From Moringa oleifera (taxonomy: Eukaryota; Streptophyta; Magnoliopsida; Brassicales; Moringaceae): a DNA stretch of 64,000 bases. The position numbers and the translations under genes were made by a program. Within the stretch, counting starts at the first letter, position 1. Each line of letters starts with the position of its first letter. This document shows positions 27,440-38,659 of this stretch, in pieces. Location: NCBI GenBank assembly GCA_021397835.1, contig JAJFZO010000537.1:2108001-2172000 (forward strand). Reading direction: 5' to 3'. Below the pieces are notes generated by a model that had not been told where the DNA came from, did not search any database, and saw only the letters and a program-made list of their open reading frames with translations.

Positions 27440-28481
27440 GATTCTTAGAAAAAGAAAAATATTGAAAATGCTCTTGTTGATAAAGATCTCGACATCATTA
27501 GCGATAAAGTTAGGGAAATCTTTGAAGCTTTGGAAGAGTGTGAGATTAAAGGGGTTCCTAAACTAACCAATAAGAAAATCTTGCATCCTCTTTTTGTCCT
27601 ACATCTTCCCTTGGGTAGATTAAACCTTGATATTTCCTCGTTTTCTATTCATCGTCTCTCTTTTAGAGGGTCTTCAGTGACCTCTGGTATGTCTTCTTCG
27701 ACCTAAGGATGGTCCTCCTCAGCTTTTCGAATAAGGAGAAAACTAGCCGAACCCAAGATTAGAGGTATTATTTTCTTACTTTCTTTTTCACAATCTGCTT
27801 GTTGATTTCGTTTTTCCAATTCTAACCAAGTTTTGTAGAACTTTTCTTTTTTCAGTTTATGAGAATCTGCATAATACTCCTTCTCCAGCAGTATCAATGA
27901 CGATTTGGAAGCTGTTAAGAGGGAAAAAGCTCGTTGAGGCTCGAGTTCTAAACAAAATGACTTCTTTTGACTCTGCCTGAAATTCACCTTCCAGAAGGCT
28001 TTTTCTACATTTATGCATCCCTTTTTCATTGCTCACTATCTGTTTGTAAGAAGAGGAAAAGGTTTCATTCTTCTTGAAGATTAGTGGAGCCTTTGTTGCC
28101 TAGCCTCCATACTCCAATGGACAAGGTTCTTTGCAAGGTTGGGCCAAATCTGGTGATTCTTGCCCTATTGTTCATCTAAAAATTCGTACCTCTAATTTGG
28201 TTTAAAATGATAGCATGGCTTTGACAGTTTCTCATAATGTGCTTTTTTACTAGCGACGAAGCTTGTTTCAGTAGTCGTAATTCACGTAGAGTGGCTATGG
28301 GTACTTGTTTCTCTTGAGCGAACCATCCAAGTTCTAATGAATTCCATCTTTTTCGTCAAGAGAAGGCTAAGTTGTTAAAAGAACCTTCTACACTTCATAA
28401 GAGGGTTAATGAAACAAAAGAAGTTTTAACATCCTTCAGGAAGGAAAAGAAGTAGTTAACTAGAATGCCAGAAAGTTACAA
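27440..28481. other. Unclassified repeat-like sequence without intact frames
   Basis: Base composition here is less AT-rich than around it and reads like old coding sequence with many stops on both strands. On the plus strand, 28350-28455 reads as Lys/Glu-rich helical protein (KAKLLKEPSTLHKR). The minus-strand open frame at 27703-28029 is also Lys/Glu-rich. This could be a retrotransposon gag with a coiled coil, but no motif settles it. Confidence 0.35.
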
Positions 28482-28905
28482 AGTGGTGCAGCGGAAGGTT
28501 TACTTTGAAGTAGAAGCGAAATAAAATAAAAGAACAAACTTGAAAGCTAAACCCTTAAAGAAAAATTTGATGAATTGTATTGAATCGTCTCTAACTATTA
28601 CAATAAATTTTTAAATAATACAAGAAATAAACTAAAAATAGGAAATACAGAAAAAATAGAAAAACTAGAAATAGGAAACTTGAAAGAATAGGAAATAACT
28701 AAATGGGAAACTTGAGAGAATAGGAAATTGATTAAATGGGAATGGGAAACTAAGATACCCAATCAAAATAGGACATTAGCCGAAATAGGATACTATGTGA
28801 ATGTGTACTACATCAATCTCTTCCACTTTGAAGAAAACTCGCCATCGAGTTTTATGGCTACAAAAAAAACTCATCTGAGAAAATACTAAAAGATATCAAT
28901 AACAT
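28482..28905 (-). mobile_element. Gypsy 3' LTR plus adjoining internal fragment
   Basis: Bases 28482-28815 match the LTRs at 19112 and 21918 (ggtgcagcggaaggtt, the agaataggaaact blocks, tactacatca end). Bases 28816-28905 match the internal sequence next to the 3' LTR at 19475-19565, including the polypurine region. Similarity stops abruptly near 28905, so this is a truncated 3' end of a second element of the same family. Confidence 0.82.
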
Positions 28906-29049
28906 TGAAAGTATTGAAAATGTTCATATCATCGGCTAGGCAGTTTTTTGGGTTGACTTGTTCGGTGCCTTCTTGAAGATTGACAAGTTGAGACAGCTTG
29001 CAAAGAATTGGTGATTAATGAAACTGTTAGAGTAAATTAAATATTTGGT

Positions 29050-29403
29050 CTACCCTTTGTTCCAAGGGAGTTGGTAGTTCTTGGGCAGGTTTTGGAAGTG
29101 GTAGTGTAGGAAATTAGTGGGGAGTGACATCGAGGCTGGATGAGGCAATTCAATGGAGATGACTGGTCTTGTCACGGTGGGTGATTGTGGGAGTAAAGGC
29201 ATCACTAAAATGGTAGAGGTGACAAGGAGTATTGACGTTGTATAAACAGGGAGTTGGAAAATGTCCGTCAACTGAGGAGGAGAGACAGGAGCTCCTTCAG
29301 ATGAAAGTGTGACGGTTGATTCATGTGAGGTTCGGTTGAAAGTATTATCTTGATTTGTAGATCGAGAGCTTTGGGAAGCCATGATTTCTGCATCGTTCTC
29401 CAC
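29050..29403 (-). pseudogene. Open frame just inside an LTR, possible gag start
   Basis: A 117-codon frame begins 15 bases inside the LTR at 29419-29976 and runs leftwards. It is Ser/Thr/Pro-rich near the start (MASQSSRST) and has no recognisable domain. Its position directly after an LTR is where gag normally starts. It ends in a stop and is followed within 150 bases by a fragment of a different element, so it is truncated. Confidence 0.4.
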
Positions 29404-29418
29404 AGACCACCAATTTGA

Positions 29419-29976
29419 TGTTACTAGAAAACGGTTTAGAGATGGGAAAAGGAAAATGAATACAGTAGTGGGCTAGCGAGAGAAAATGGAGCTTTAATAG
29501 GGTGGTTGTCGATGATGCAAGGCCTTTCCTGGGTCCTATATGCTGCCAGAACTCACAAAAAAGTGAGCATGAGATGTTCCCGAGTGATCACTTTGATGCT
29601 TAAGTAATATTCAATTTGATAACAAATTATTAAAGAAAATGAAAACTTTAATCTCTCAAAAAATGTACCTCGATATTCTTAAAGAGAATCAATTACTCTA
29701 AGATTGTCATCAAAAATTAAGACAAAATTCCTGCATGAAATATTCAAATTGCAGCTGAGCTGCCTAAAAATTTGTCATCCCCGAATTCCAATAGCTTCAG
29801 CTATTGTTGTCGTGGCTACAGGTTAAAGAAAAGGTGAATATCAGGCTGAACTTTGAGGGTGGTTAATGCTAGGCCTCCTTTAATAGCTGGATTACCTCAT
29901 TTGATCAAACCTGTGAACTAAATAAGCCAGTAGATGCTAGGTACATAATATTATTGGTTTGAATATATCTTCAACA
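29419..29976 (-). repeat. 5' LTR of a truncated retrotransposon
   Basis: On the minus strand it starts TGTTGAAGATATATTC and ends CTAGTAACA, giving TG..CA termini and 558 bp. Six bases inside lies TGGTGGTCTGTGG, a possible primer binding site starting with the expected TGG. The family also includes the solo LTR at 14042-14558. The superfamily is uncertain because no pol is preserved. Confidence 0.75.
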
Positions 29977-30548
29977 ATATATAAAATCATAAAATAAAAA
30001 TTAATTATAGCAATAATTAAATACTACATAATATATATTAATAGTATATAACTCTATATATATATATATGTATGCATATATCACATAATTTACAACACAT
30101 ATAACATATTCATTAACTGTATAAGTATGTATGAAATCTGAGCTACGGCTATTAATGCATAAATCTTTGAACTCCTGTCCATATGTTCTCTCGTCAGCAG
30201 TTAATTACAATGCTTCAACTTCGTTTCTGAAAAACCAATAGCACATCACTTTTTGACAGATGACCCCATTTTCACTTTCTATTATGTGACCATTGAGCAG
30301 ATTCATGACTGCTCTTTCTAAAATATAGACGGATCAGCAGACATAGTAAGCAAATCAGCCACAAATGAACCAATTAATGATAATAATAATAACACCAAAC
30401 TGGTTACAACAGATGATTAGGCAAAATCAAAAACCCATGCCTAAAACAAATGCAACAACATCACTGCACACTCCTCTCAATCACCCTGCAAACACACACA
30501 CCACTCACATTTGCCAGAAAAGAAAAATCGGGTCAGTTAGATTTACTC
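29977..30548. other. Spacer and 3' flank of the SCAB1 gene
   Basis: The left half is AT-rich with a short (TA)n run near 30052-30068. From about 30150 rightwards base composition rises and this is probably the 3' UTR of the SCAB1 gene, which stops at 30549. No separate gene seen. Confidence 0.45.
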
Positions 30549-33500
30549 CTATACTTGATCATCGGGTCCAGCAAGAATTACCTGTCAGATGGGAGTCACA
30601 GAAGTGAAGTTAAAGAAATACCAAGAACGGATGCAATCAAAACGACTTATGGATGGATACTCACGTTGCAATCAAGAGCGTATTTCCTTGCAAGGATAAC
30701 AGCCGCATTCCTCTCTTGCTCTGATTCAAATGTTAATACAAACGACACCCCTTTTCTTGCCTGCCAAAACAATGCCTTGGCTGCAGCATTAACATCACCT
30801 CTCACTCCGCATAGCTACACCTCACAAAGATTCACAAAAAATGTCATGAGTCTCTGTTTGTGGAAATATCATCCCCTGAATTCTTCTAAAGAAAGAAAGC
30901 CTAAACATTTGTAACACATAGGTTAATAGCAGTCAGAAAGTACCTTCATCGAGGTGGAATAAATTTCTCTAGCCTTTGTGATCCATCCCCTGCAGAGCTT
31001 TATCCTCATCTTTCCAACAGTAAACACATGAGTAGAACGCGAAGGATGATCTTGTCCATTCATCTTCGATATAGTTACCTGCCAACACATAAAATGTCGA
31101 AACTTGATTAGACCCTCGATGTAGACACATTCACGTTAGTCAATGCAAAGATATGCAGCTTGACATCATTGGCAAGAATTAGAAGACCCCAAATATCAAT
31201 AGGGAAGGCAAATCAGTCAGGAACCGTAACTACTGAAGACTAAGAATATTGAAGTTCAGTGGACGAAATGGAGTAAGGTAGCATACATTAAATTCACTAT
31301 TAGATTTTCGCATAAGTGTCTCCACATGGTGCTGCAATCCTGCAGCTGTAATAAGTGATCCAATCAGCCCTTGTATTTGTATTTCTGTAAGCATCTAATA
31401 GCACGCATCAAGCATAACAATTATCAACCTGCTTGAGTCAGGAATTTGATGACAACCACACATGAAAAAGGAAAGCAGGGAGATAGTGGAAATAGAAACG
31501 GAATGCAACAAATTGATATCTAAACACATAAAAATTGTATTGAACACTAAAGATAAAAGCCAACCAGGGCTAATGCGTCCACAGGTCATCACAGTGACTT
31601 TCTGGCCATCTGAAACAATTTCAGCCTCTATAAACCGTCCAACATCAAATGGCTCTGGAGCATAAACTGATTTGTTGGCACCTGGGCATGGAAAATTGAA
31701 CCATATGTAAGATAGAGTATAGCATAACAAGATCAAGTAGCATAGAGTGATCCTATCGGAGTAATAAACTAAATTATAAACCCTATTTGATCAAAATGAT
31801 GGATAAAGATTCTCTGTTGATCTGATCTGTGCAGATTTTTTCAAGAAATTCTGATACGAATTAATGTAATAAAATGAATAATTAAGATTATATATATTTA
31901 TTATATTAATATGACAAATTACACAAAAAAAAAAAACTATTTCATTCTCTGTTAAAAAAATGAGCACAAGCATAGATAAAAGGACTCTTTGAAACATGAT
32001 AAATATTATTTTAGCCCTATATTATTTTAGTGACGTGATATTGTTTTGATATGTGTTATATATGATTATCATTTACTTTTTTTTAGCTTAATTCATTATG
32101 AATACACTTATAATGTTTGAAGAATAAAAAACTTGTATGTTGCTTAGTCATGTGATTTTTAAGCTAACAATAAAATGTGAAGGATTGATTGATATATTAT
32201 TAAGGATAAAACTTCATTTTAAAATAAATAAATATACATATAATATGGTGGTACCAAAATTTTTTTTATTATTTTTCATTATTAAAATCAAGACAAGATG
32301 CTAATTCGAACCAACAAAAGAGAAACAGAGAAAGAACTCGTAAGCTAAATACAAATATCAGGACAAGCTCAAATTACAACTGGAAAAACCAAGGATTGCA
32401 GGAATACCTGCTATGACTTCCCTCGGATTATCATCAGTTGATACCCGGTACCACTGAATCCAACATTTTGAAAGATGAGGAACATTTGGTGAGTTAGGAA
32501 GGAGTCTTAAGTATGAGCCGAGAGTTTCGGAACCTTCCAAAATATATAGGCGTGATTTGTTCTCCTCAGCTCTCTTGCTCATTTCCAACTGGAAACAATT
32601 ACAACATGCAATGACAGAAAGAAAAAAAAAAAATCATCAGCAGACCGACTTCTGATTATAGACATCGAACCACTCTCTCTCTCTCTCTCTCTCACACGTA
32701 CACACAGACACATGCACCCATCTAACCTATGTTTCTTTCACGTCTCCATCTTCCCTCGCCTCTAGTTAAAAATGTTACGTAACCAATAAATATAGACAAT
32801 AATATCAAGAATGACAGATAATGAATTTGCAATTTAACAATACGAATGATTTCTGCCTCATCTTTAACTAGAAGCAAAAGAAGGTATCATAAAGAAATAA
32901 TTTAGTTAACAGTTCAACTATAGGAAAATACAAATTGTTCAGTCATGAAAGTTTGATAGAGATTTCTCATATGAAACCGAAGAGTGCAAACCAGATATCA
33001 ACAAACCTCTTTCTGAAGAATACGTGCAAATATAGATTTCTCATGTATTTGAGCTCTTAGTGCACGAAGCTCATGTTCCATGTCCATCACCTGCAAATAT
33101 AATGCAATTTCGCATAAGAAAAAACCATTCTAATAAATACTCGATACCAGAAGGTATATGAATATGCAGATAATGTCTGAAGTCAATTCGTTAGTGGTCA
33201 GTAAAAGGTAAAAATGGCATAAAAATTTATTTAACTAACAATTAGAAAGTCCAAATTATTATTCCGGTCAAACCGCAAGACTTTCTTGTAGTGATGCCTT
33301 TGTCTTTATTTATGGAATACTAATGCACCTTGCTTGGCTGATGCAACCTTTTGATTCTTCTAGCCTCCTGAACTTCCTCCATCAAATCCTCCATATCCTG
33401 CAACATCGCACATCAACTGTAGCATTAGTTCTCATAACATTATAACACCATATCTGTCAAAAGAAAAAGCCGGTGATATTCAATACAGCAAGAACCAGAT

Positions 33501-36500
33501 AGTGAGCTTCAGACCATTTTACAGTTTGTCACTCATTGGCATCGTCTTACAAAATTCTGTCAGATTTTTCTTTATAAGAAAACAATTGGGTCAATTCTAA
33601 GAGATGAAGCACTTTATCACAGGAACACCAAGGAGGTGCAATCCATGTACATAAGTAGCCTAGTTACAAGATAAATATTACATGAAATCCTCGAACTCCT
33701 CTTCTTGCCCAGCATAATGCCCATTTAGCATAACTTTAGAGTATAACCATCTGACCTTTGGGAACAGATAGACATCTCCACCCCATGAAAAGTTCTATTT
33801 TTTCTTTCAGTCCAGACTACATAAAAGAAAGAAATGAGAACAAATGCATTGCTTTCTTCAACTTCTCAGACAAAGAAACACTTGACCAAGCCCAAAGCAC
33901 TGTAGCCACCTAGTCTGCCATCACTCAATAAAATTGCCCTAGATTCACTTGAATTGACCTCCAGTAAGATTAGACACCAGCCCCTAGCAATTCATTTACA
34001 ACCCTAAAATCAACCATCAGGTCTTGATCTTTAAAACTTTTTAACCAATCACATCTCTTAGTCATAGAGATGCGACAACATTCTTTCTCTCATCCCATTC
34101 TCAATGATCTGATGTCTTGCATTCCTGCTGCTGCAAAAGTCAAAGGATGTGTTGTTCAATTGCTTGAAATCTACATTTACATGATCGGCCATTGTCTTGC
34201 CAAATTAGTAGTCCATCAAAGTAATAATCTCATGACAACGCCAACACTGAAATCTAGACGGCAGGCACATAATCTAAAAGTTTGATTAACTGGCCATGGA
34301 AGCCTATCTTAAGTATTGCCACTGCCAATAAGAGGAAGAATTACTAATTCCCAGACCTTGATCAGCTAAAAAAAGAAATCCAAGAGTATGGTTTCCTCAA
34401 TCTCTCATATGCCAGAAAGACAGAAAAAATCAGCATGACAACCAATTCACTAGGCTAAATCACCTAAAATATACTTTAGATTATCAGGTCAAATTCTCCA
34501 GGATGAGATCAACCTCCATACTGGAGCCATAAACCTTTTTAAATCAAATGATTTCTGATTTCATCCTCCTGCATCTAAGAACAGCAGTTTCTCTCCTAGT
34601 CTAATAGGTAGAACGATGTAATATGATTATAATAAACGAACAACAAACTAATAGAATGATGTAATATGATTATAGTAAACGAAAAACAAACTAACTTAAA
34701 CATCTCAAACAAACCTGTGTTTTAGAATTTTCAGAGTTCCTTTCTTCATCCTCAAGGGCCTCTCCAAATCTCTGAACCACAGCCCTGGCACTTTCAATTT
34801 CAGCACAAGCAAAAGATTTTTCCTGGTTTACCAACTTCTTAGCATCTTCAGAAGCCTGTACATTAAGGAACACATAGAACAGTGAACGACGGAGCAGAAG
34901 AAAATCACAGAAAAATCAACAAGAAGAGCACCAACAACATCAAAGAGTAACAGAGAATTCTAGAACACAGTTTTGCTTGAGCTATTATTGCTCATAGCAT
35001 CTTAAAGAGCAAAAATGGTTTACATGTCATTTCAAACTTGCTGACAATGCGTAATCTATGCCATGTCCATTAAACATTTTGTGCAAAACATATCTAGAAT
35101 CATTACATGTGCCATTATGCCTTTTGTCAGCCATTAGAAGTTCATAATCAACCGAAAAAGCCATTTCAACAGCTCTCTCTTTATCATTTCAGCAAACATG
35201 CACTTGGAAGCGTACTAAAAAGAAGCAAATAACTACAACATCAAATGACAAAAAAAAAAAAAGGAAAATAAAAATACAATGCCATAAAAAATGACCTGCT
35301 TGAGGAAGTTCGCTAGTTTTTTCACTTCAAACTTTTCTTGAATCAGTTCACCTTCTTTCTGAGTCAACTTAACTGCAAGAGCCTCAACCTGCAAGAAAAG
35401 GTTATGACTCACAAGCCCCAAAATCATATTGCACAAGCATCACAAGTGCGTTCTGAAGAACTCCTAGAATTACAAGCGAGCTTGTACTAGTTGGTTGAGT
35501 GTGGTGTTTCATGCAGATGGACAAAATAAGTAGGAACATGTCGCAGCTGGTGTTGCTCACACAAATGTCCAACATATAATCAATCAAACACATGAGATGA
35601 AGCAAATTTAAGATGCAATTTTGCCAATGCTTACAGCCCCAACACATCCACTCAATGTGAAGGATTACAACCACATACTTCACGCACTTAAACTCACAAC
35701 TAAGGAACAATTCCCATAGAAATTATCAACAATCATAACCCCAAGCCACCATACAATCAAGTGCTCCCACACACACTAAATTATCTTAATGCTTATTCAT
35801 TATACGCCCAAGCCTCTTATACAGATCTCTTATTCACACATTAAATTCTTGACAACATGTATGAAACATCATTAACCATGATGCTCATAGAAAGCCACAA
35901 TAATAATTCTTAATGGGCATATTTCAGTAAAGGCATTTTTCAGCAGCAAACTTCATATTCTTCTCTAGAGCTTTGGCCTACCCACATAACATTGACCACC
36001 TCTCCAAGTGGGAAGAACAGTCTTGGGCCAAAGGTGCCCAATTCAAACAGCCAATTTGTAATTATAGTTTCTATCCTTCTTGATTTACTTCCAGTTAGGA
36101 TCATCTTATATATCCTTCTTTTAAAACAAACCTGGAACATGCTTAATGCAATAATGAGGGTATCTTTCTCAAATGTGTTTACTTAAAAGATATGAAGCAT
36201 ATAGCAGATAGGCCCTAAGTATTCAGTGAGATTGAAATTATAGATCCAGCTTGTTTACCATACTGCAAGAGATCACTTACTATTTATGGTTTACATAGAT
36301 TTAAAGAAAAATAAAATACACATACATATGACTTAATTTTCACTGCCGTTAGTTGTGTGCTTCAAGACTCACAATACTTTAGAAAGTAATAGTAGTTACA
36401 TACTTATAATCATATTACATCAAAGTATACTGAAACATGAGTAATAGAACTCAGCTACTTGTTATAACAATTGAGCTAACAAGAAAAACTTACTGATAGG

Positions 36501-37289
36501 AATAACAATCCAAACAACTAACCATAGAGATGGCTTTCTCCACATCTTCCTTGTTTTGACCGGCCATACGACCTCTTAGAGATTCTAATGCATCTCTAAG
36601 CTTCTTCAACAAAACATGTCCCTCCAATGAAGCCACCTCTCGGAGCTTTGCCTGAATCCAAAGGATGAGTAAAAGTTGAAACATCCATTGGAAATAGATG
36701 CTCTTTTTAGATACTGTGAGAAACAAGGGTTGACCACAAATAAAGAGAGAAAGAGAGCCCAAAAACAAAAGAAGGGAAGCAATGCCAAAACTACATAGAA
36801 AGGCAGGTTGGTCTTTGATTCAGATACCAAAACATCCGATGTAAAGTTGAGCGGCAGTAAGGGAACAATGCAGCTAAAACTCAGTTCACAATAGAGCATG
36901 TCAAGCAGTGAAACGAGAACATTTTGCGCTTCCATGTGCACAAAGAAGTGAAAAGTAGGAAAGAAAACAAATCCGATGAGCAAATAATGAAAACTATTGA
37001 GAACCTCATCAGCTAACTTAGCAGCTGCAGCCAAGTTCTTGTCAAATTTAGTTGCAAGGTCACGAACTGAGAGCCGCTTGTGCTGCTCAGACAGTTGCAC
37101 AGTTTCCCTTTCAACAACCTCTTTCAAGGATGGACCATTGTTTTCCTCCTTTGGGTCATCCACTATCTGATTATCAGGTCCTAATTTATATTTTGGAAAA
37201 CAATTGGAAGCAAAGCTCACATCCACTGAAACTGGCAGAATTGATTCTGTCAGCATATGTTCTTCAATTTCAGGACTAACCTTTGTCAT
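30549..37289 (-). CDS. SCAB1: Stomatal closure-related actin-binding protein, twelve coding exons
   Basis: SCAB1 binds, bundles and stabilises actin filaments and is needed for normal stomatal closure in Arabidopsis. Exons on the minus strand: 37289-37005, 36651-36523, 35388-35296, 34855-34715, 33397-33329, 33090-33007, 32588-32408, 31681-31565, 31345-31287, 31078-30944, 30814-30665 and 30581-30549. All introns are GT..AG; the joined frame is 1476 nt, 491 aa, close to the ~496 aa of the Arabidopsis protein. The start MTKVSPEIEE, the KRLSVRDLATKF stretch (actin-binding part) and the coiled-coil region (residues ~115-290, e.g. ALAVKLTQKEGELIQEK, RRIKRLHQPSK) are clear. The Ig-like part includes CWIQWYRVS and YAPEPFDVGR; the C-terminal PH-like part includes VGKMRIKLC, LCGVRG and FWQARKG. 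The last exon encodes only VILAGPDDQV. Exon 3 has a weak donor (GTCATT). Confidence 0.96.
32676..32692. repeat. (CT)n microsatellite in a SCAB1 intron
   Basis: A run of about nine CT units followed by imperfect CA units, within the intron between coding exons 6 and 7. Confidence 0.85.
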
Positions 37290-37303
37290 TTTCAGAGTGG
37301 TTC

Positions 37304-38650
37304 ACTGTTCAACAGAAAACAGACAATAACTTCAAGATTGGACCTTCTGAAAAAATTCATTAAACATGAAATCTTCTCAATAAATAAGATGAAACAAAGT
37401 CACAAGAAAGCATAAGATCAAAGATGAACAGTTTGGAGGATAAGCAACAAAAGGTCCGCTAAACCTTCAGTTATTATAAGGTATAAAGAAAACTTCAGGG
37501 GGATGTAGTTTATAATCAACAAGGGGGTTACAAGCAAGTCAAACCAGCTTGGTAAAGTTCTAAGATGGGGCTTCCAGGTCATGTTTTGCACTAGTCAATC
37601 ATGTGATATTACCAATCGAATGCAGCTGTCAAGAACCAACAACTATATTCCAGAATTAGAATTACCATTCTCCACAGAATAGAATATTCATCAATCTGCA
37701 ATAATATCCTTCCAAATTTAACCAGCAAAAATCTCCAAATCACTCTGACTGTGTCAAATGTAAAAGAAAAGTATTTTTTTTTTTTCCAAAAACTTGATAA
37801 CATGAAATCCATGCAGATCAATGCTACATTTAGTAGGTTAACCAAAACAAAGAGAAAAAGAAGTATCCAGATCAATGTAAAAATATTGATCAACCACTTG
37901 AAACGAATTTGGGAACAATGATCTAATACAATTTCCCACTGGAATAATAAAAGGAAACTTGATTTTCAACAGTAGTCAATTCAGCAATTATTCTTACTTC
38001 TAAATGCAGTTAGCAAATGTTCACTTACATGAGCAATATTCAGCATACAACCCGTCTTTATTTTAAAGGGAAAATAATATATGTTATATTCCGATATTCC
38101 AATGTATTCCACCACATGAAAGTCATATCCATTAAACGCACCAGTCTTAGCAAGTAAAAACCTCCACTTAACGGGAAAAAAAATGAAAAAAAAAAGGAAG
38201 AAAGAAAAACGAAATCAAAATGAAACATGCAGAGGAACTTGAAATGTAGATTAGAGTTGATGGTCTAAACTCTTGAAGCTGTCACCCGACCAACAGACTA
38301 ATGAAAACCCAGATCACCAAAGAGATGAATGTAGATAACCATGCGCATAAAAGGAAATAACACTTACAGCTTAGACCACAATGTGCATTGAAAACTTCAG
38401 AGCAAGAAAAGAAGAAAAAATTGTAAATAAAGGTATATGTCGAGAGATTCTCCAACCAATTTGTGACTGAAAACAATATAGACGAACAAAGAACCGAGAA
38501 AAATAGAAAGGGCGAAAACTGGGAGGAGGAGAAGAAGAATCTAAGAGGTGGTCTTTGGGTCTTTGCTTTTCAAAAAGGAGGACAGAGAAAAAGAAAAGAA
38601 AAGGGGAAGCCTTTGCTCCTAAGTCCTCTGTCTCCCGTCCCAACGACTGA
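37304..38650 (-). other. Probable 5' UTR exon and leader intron of SCAB1
   Basis: Fifteen bases upstream of the SCAB1 ATG the minus strand shows an acceptor (GTTGAACAG|TG). A good donor, GCT|GTAAGT, lies at 38368/38367 on the same strand, giving a leader intron of about 1.06 kb. Sequence at 38369-38650 is pyrimidine-rich on the transcribed strand, as expected of a plant 5' UTR. No coding frame continues upstream of the ATG. This exon is inferred from splice signals and composition only. Confidence 0.5.
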
Positions 38651-38659
38651 ATCTGTATG

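Noticed and set aside
30450..30914. 154-codon plus-strand frame
   Set aside because: It lies opposite SCAB1 exons 11 and 12, has no family resemblance, and is a shadow of the real gene.
36606..37289. 227-codon minus-strand frame taken as a single gene
   Set aside because: Only its first 95 codons are SCAB1 coding exon 1; the rest is intron read-through, as shown by the GT donor at 37004 and the family match that resumes at 36651.
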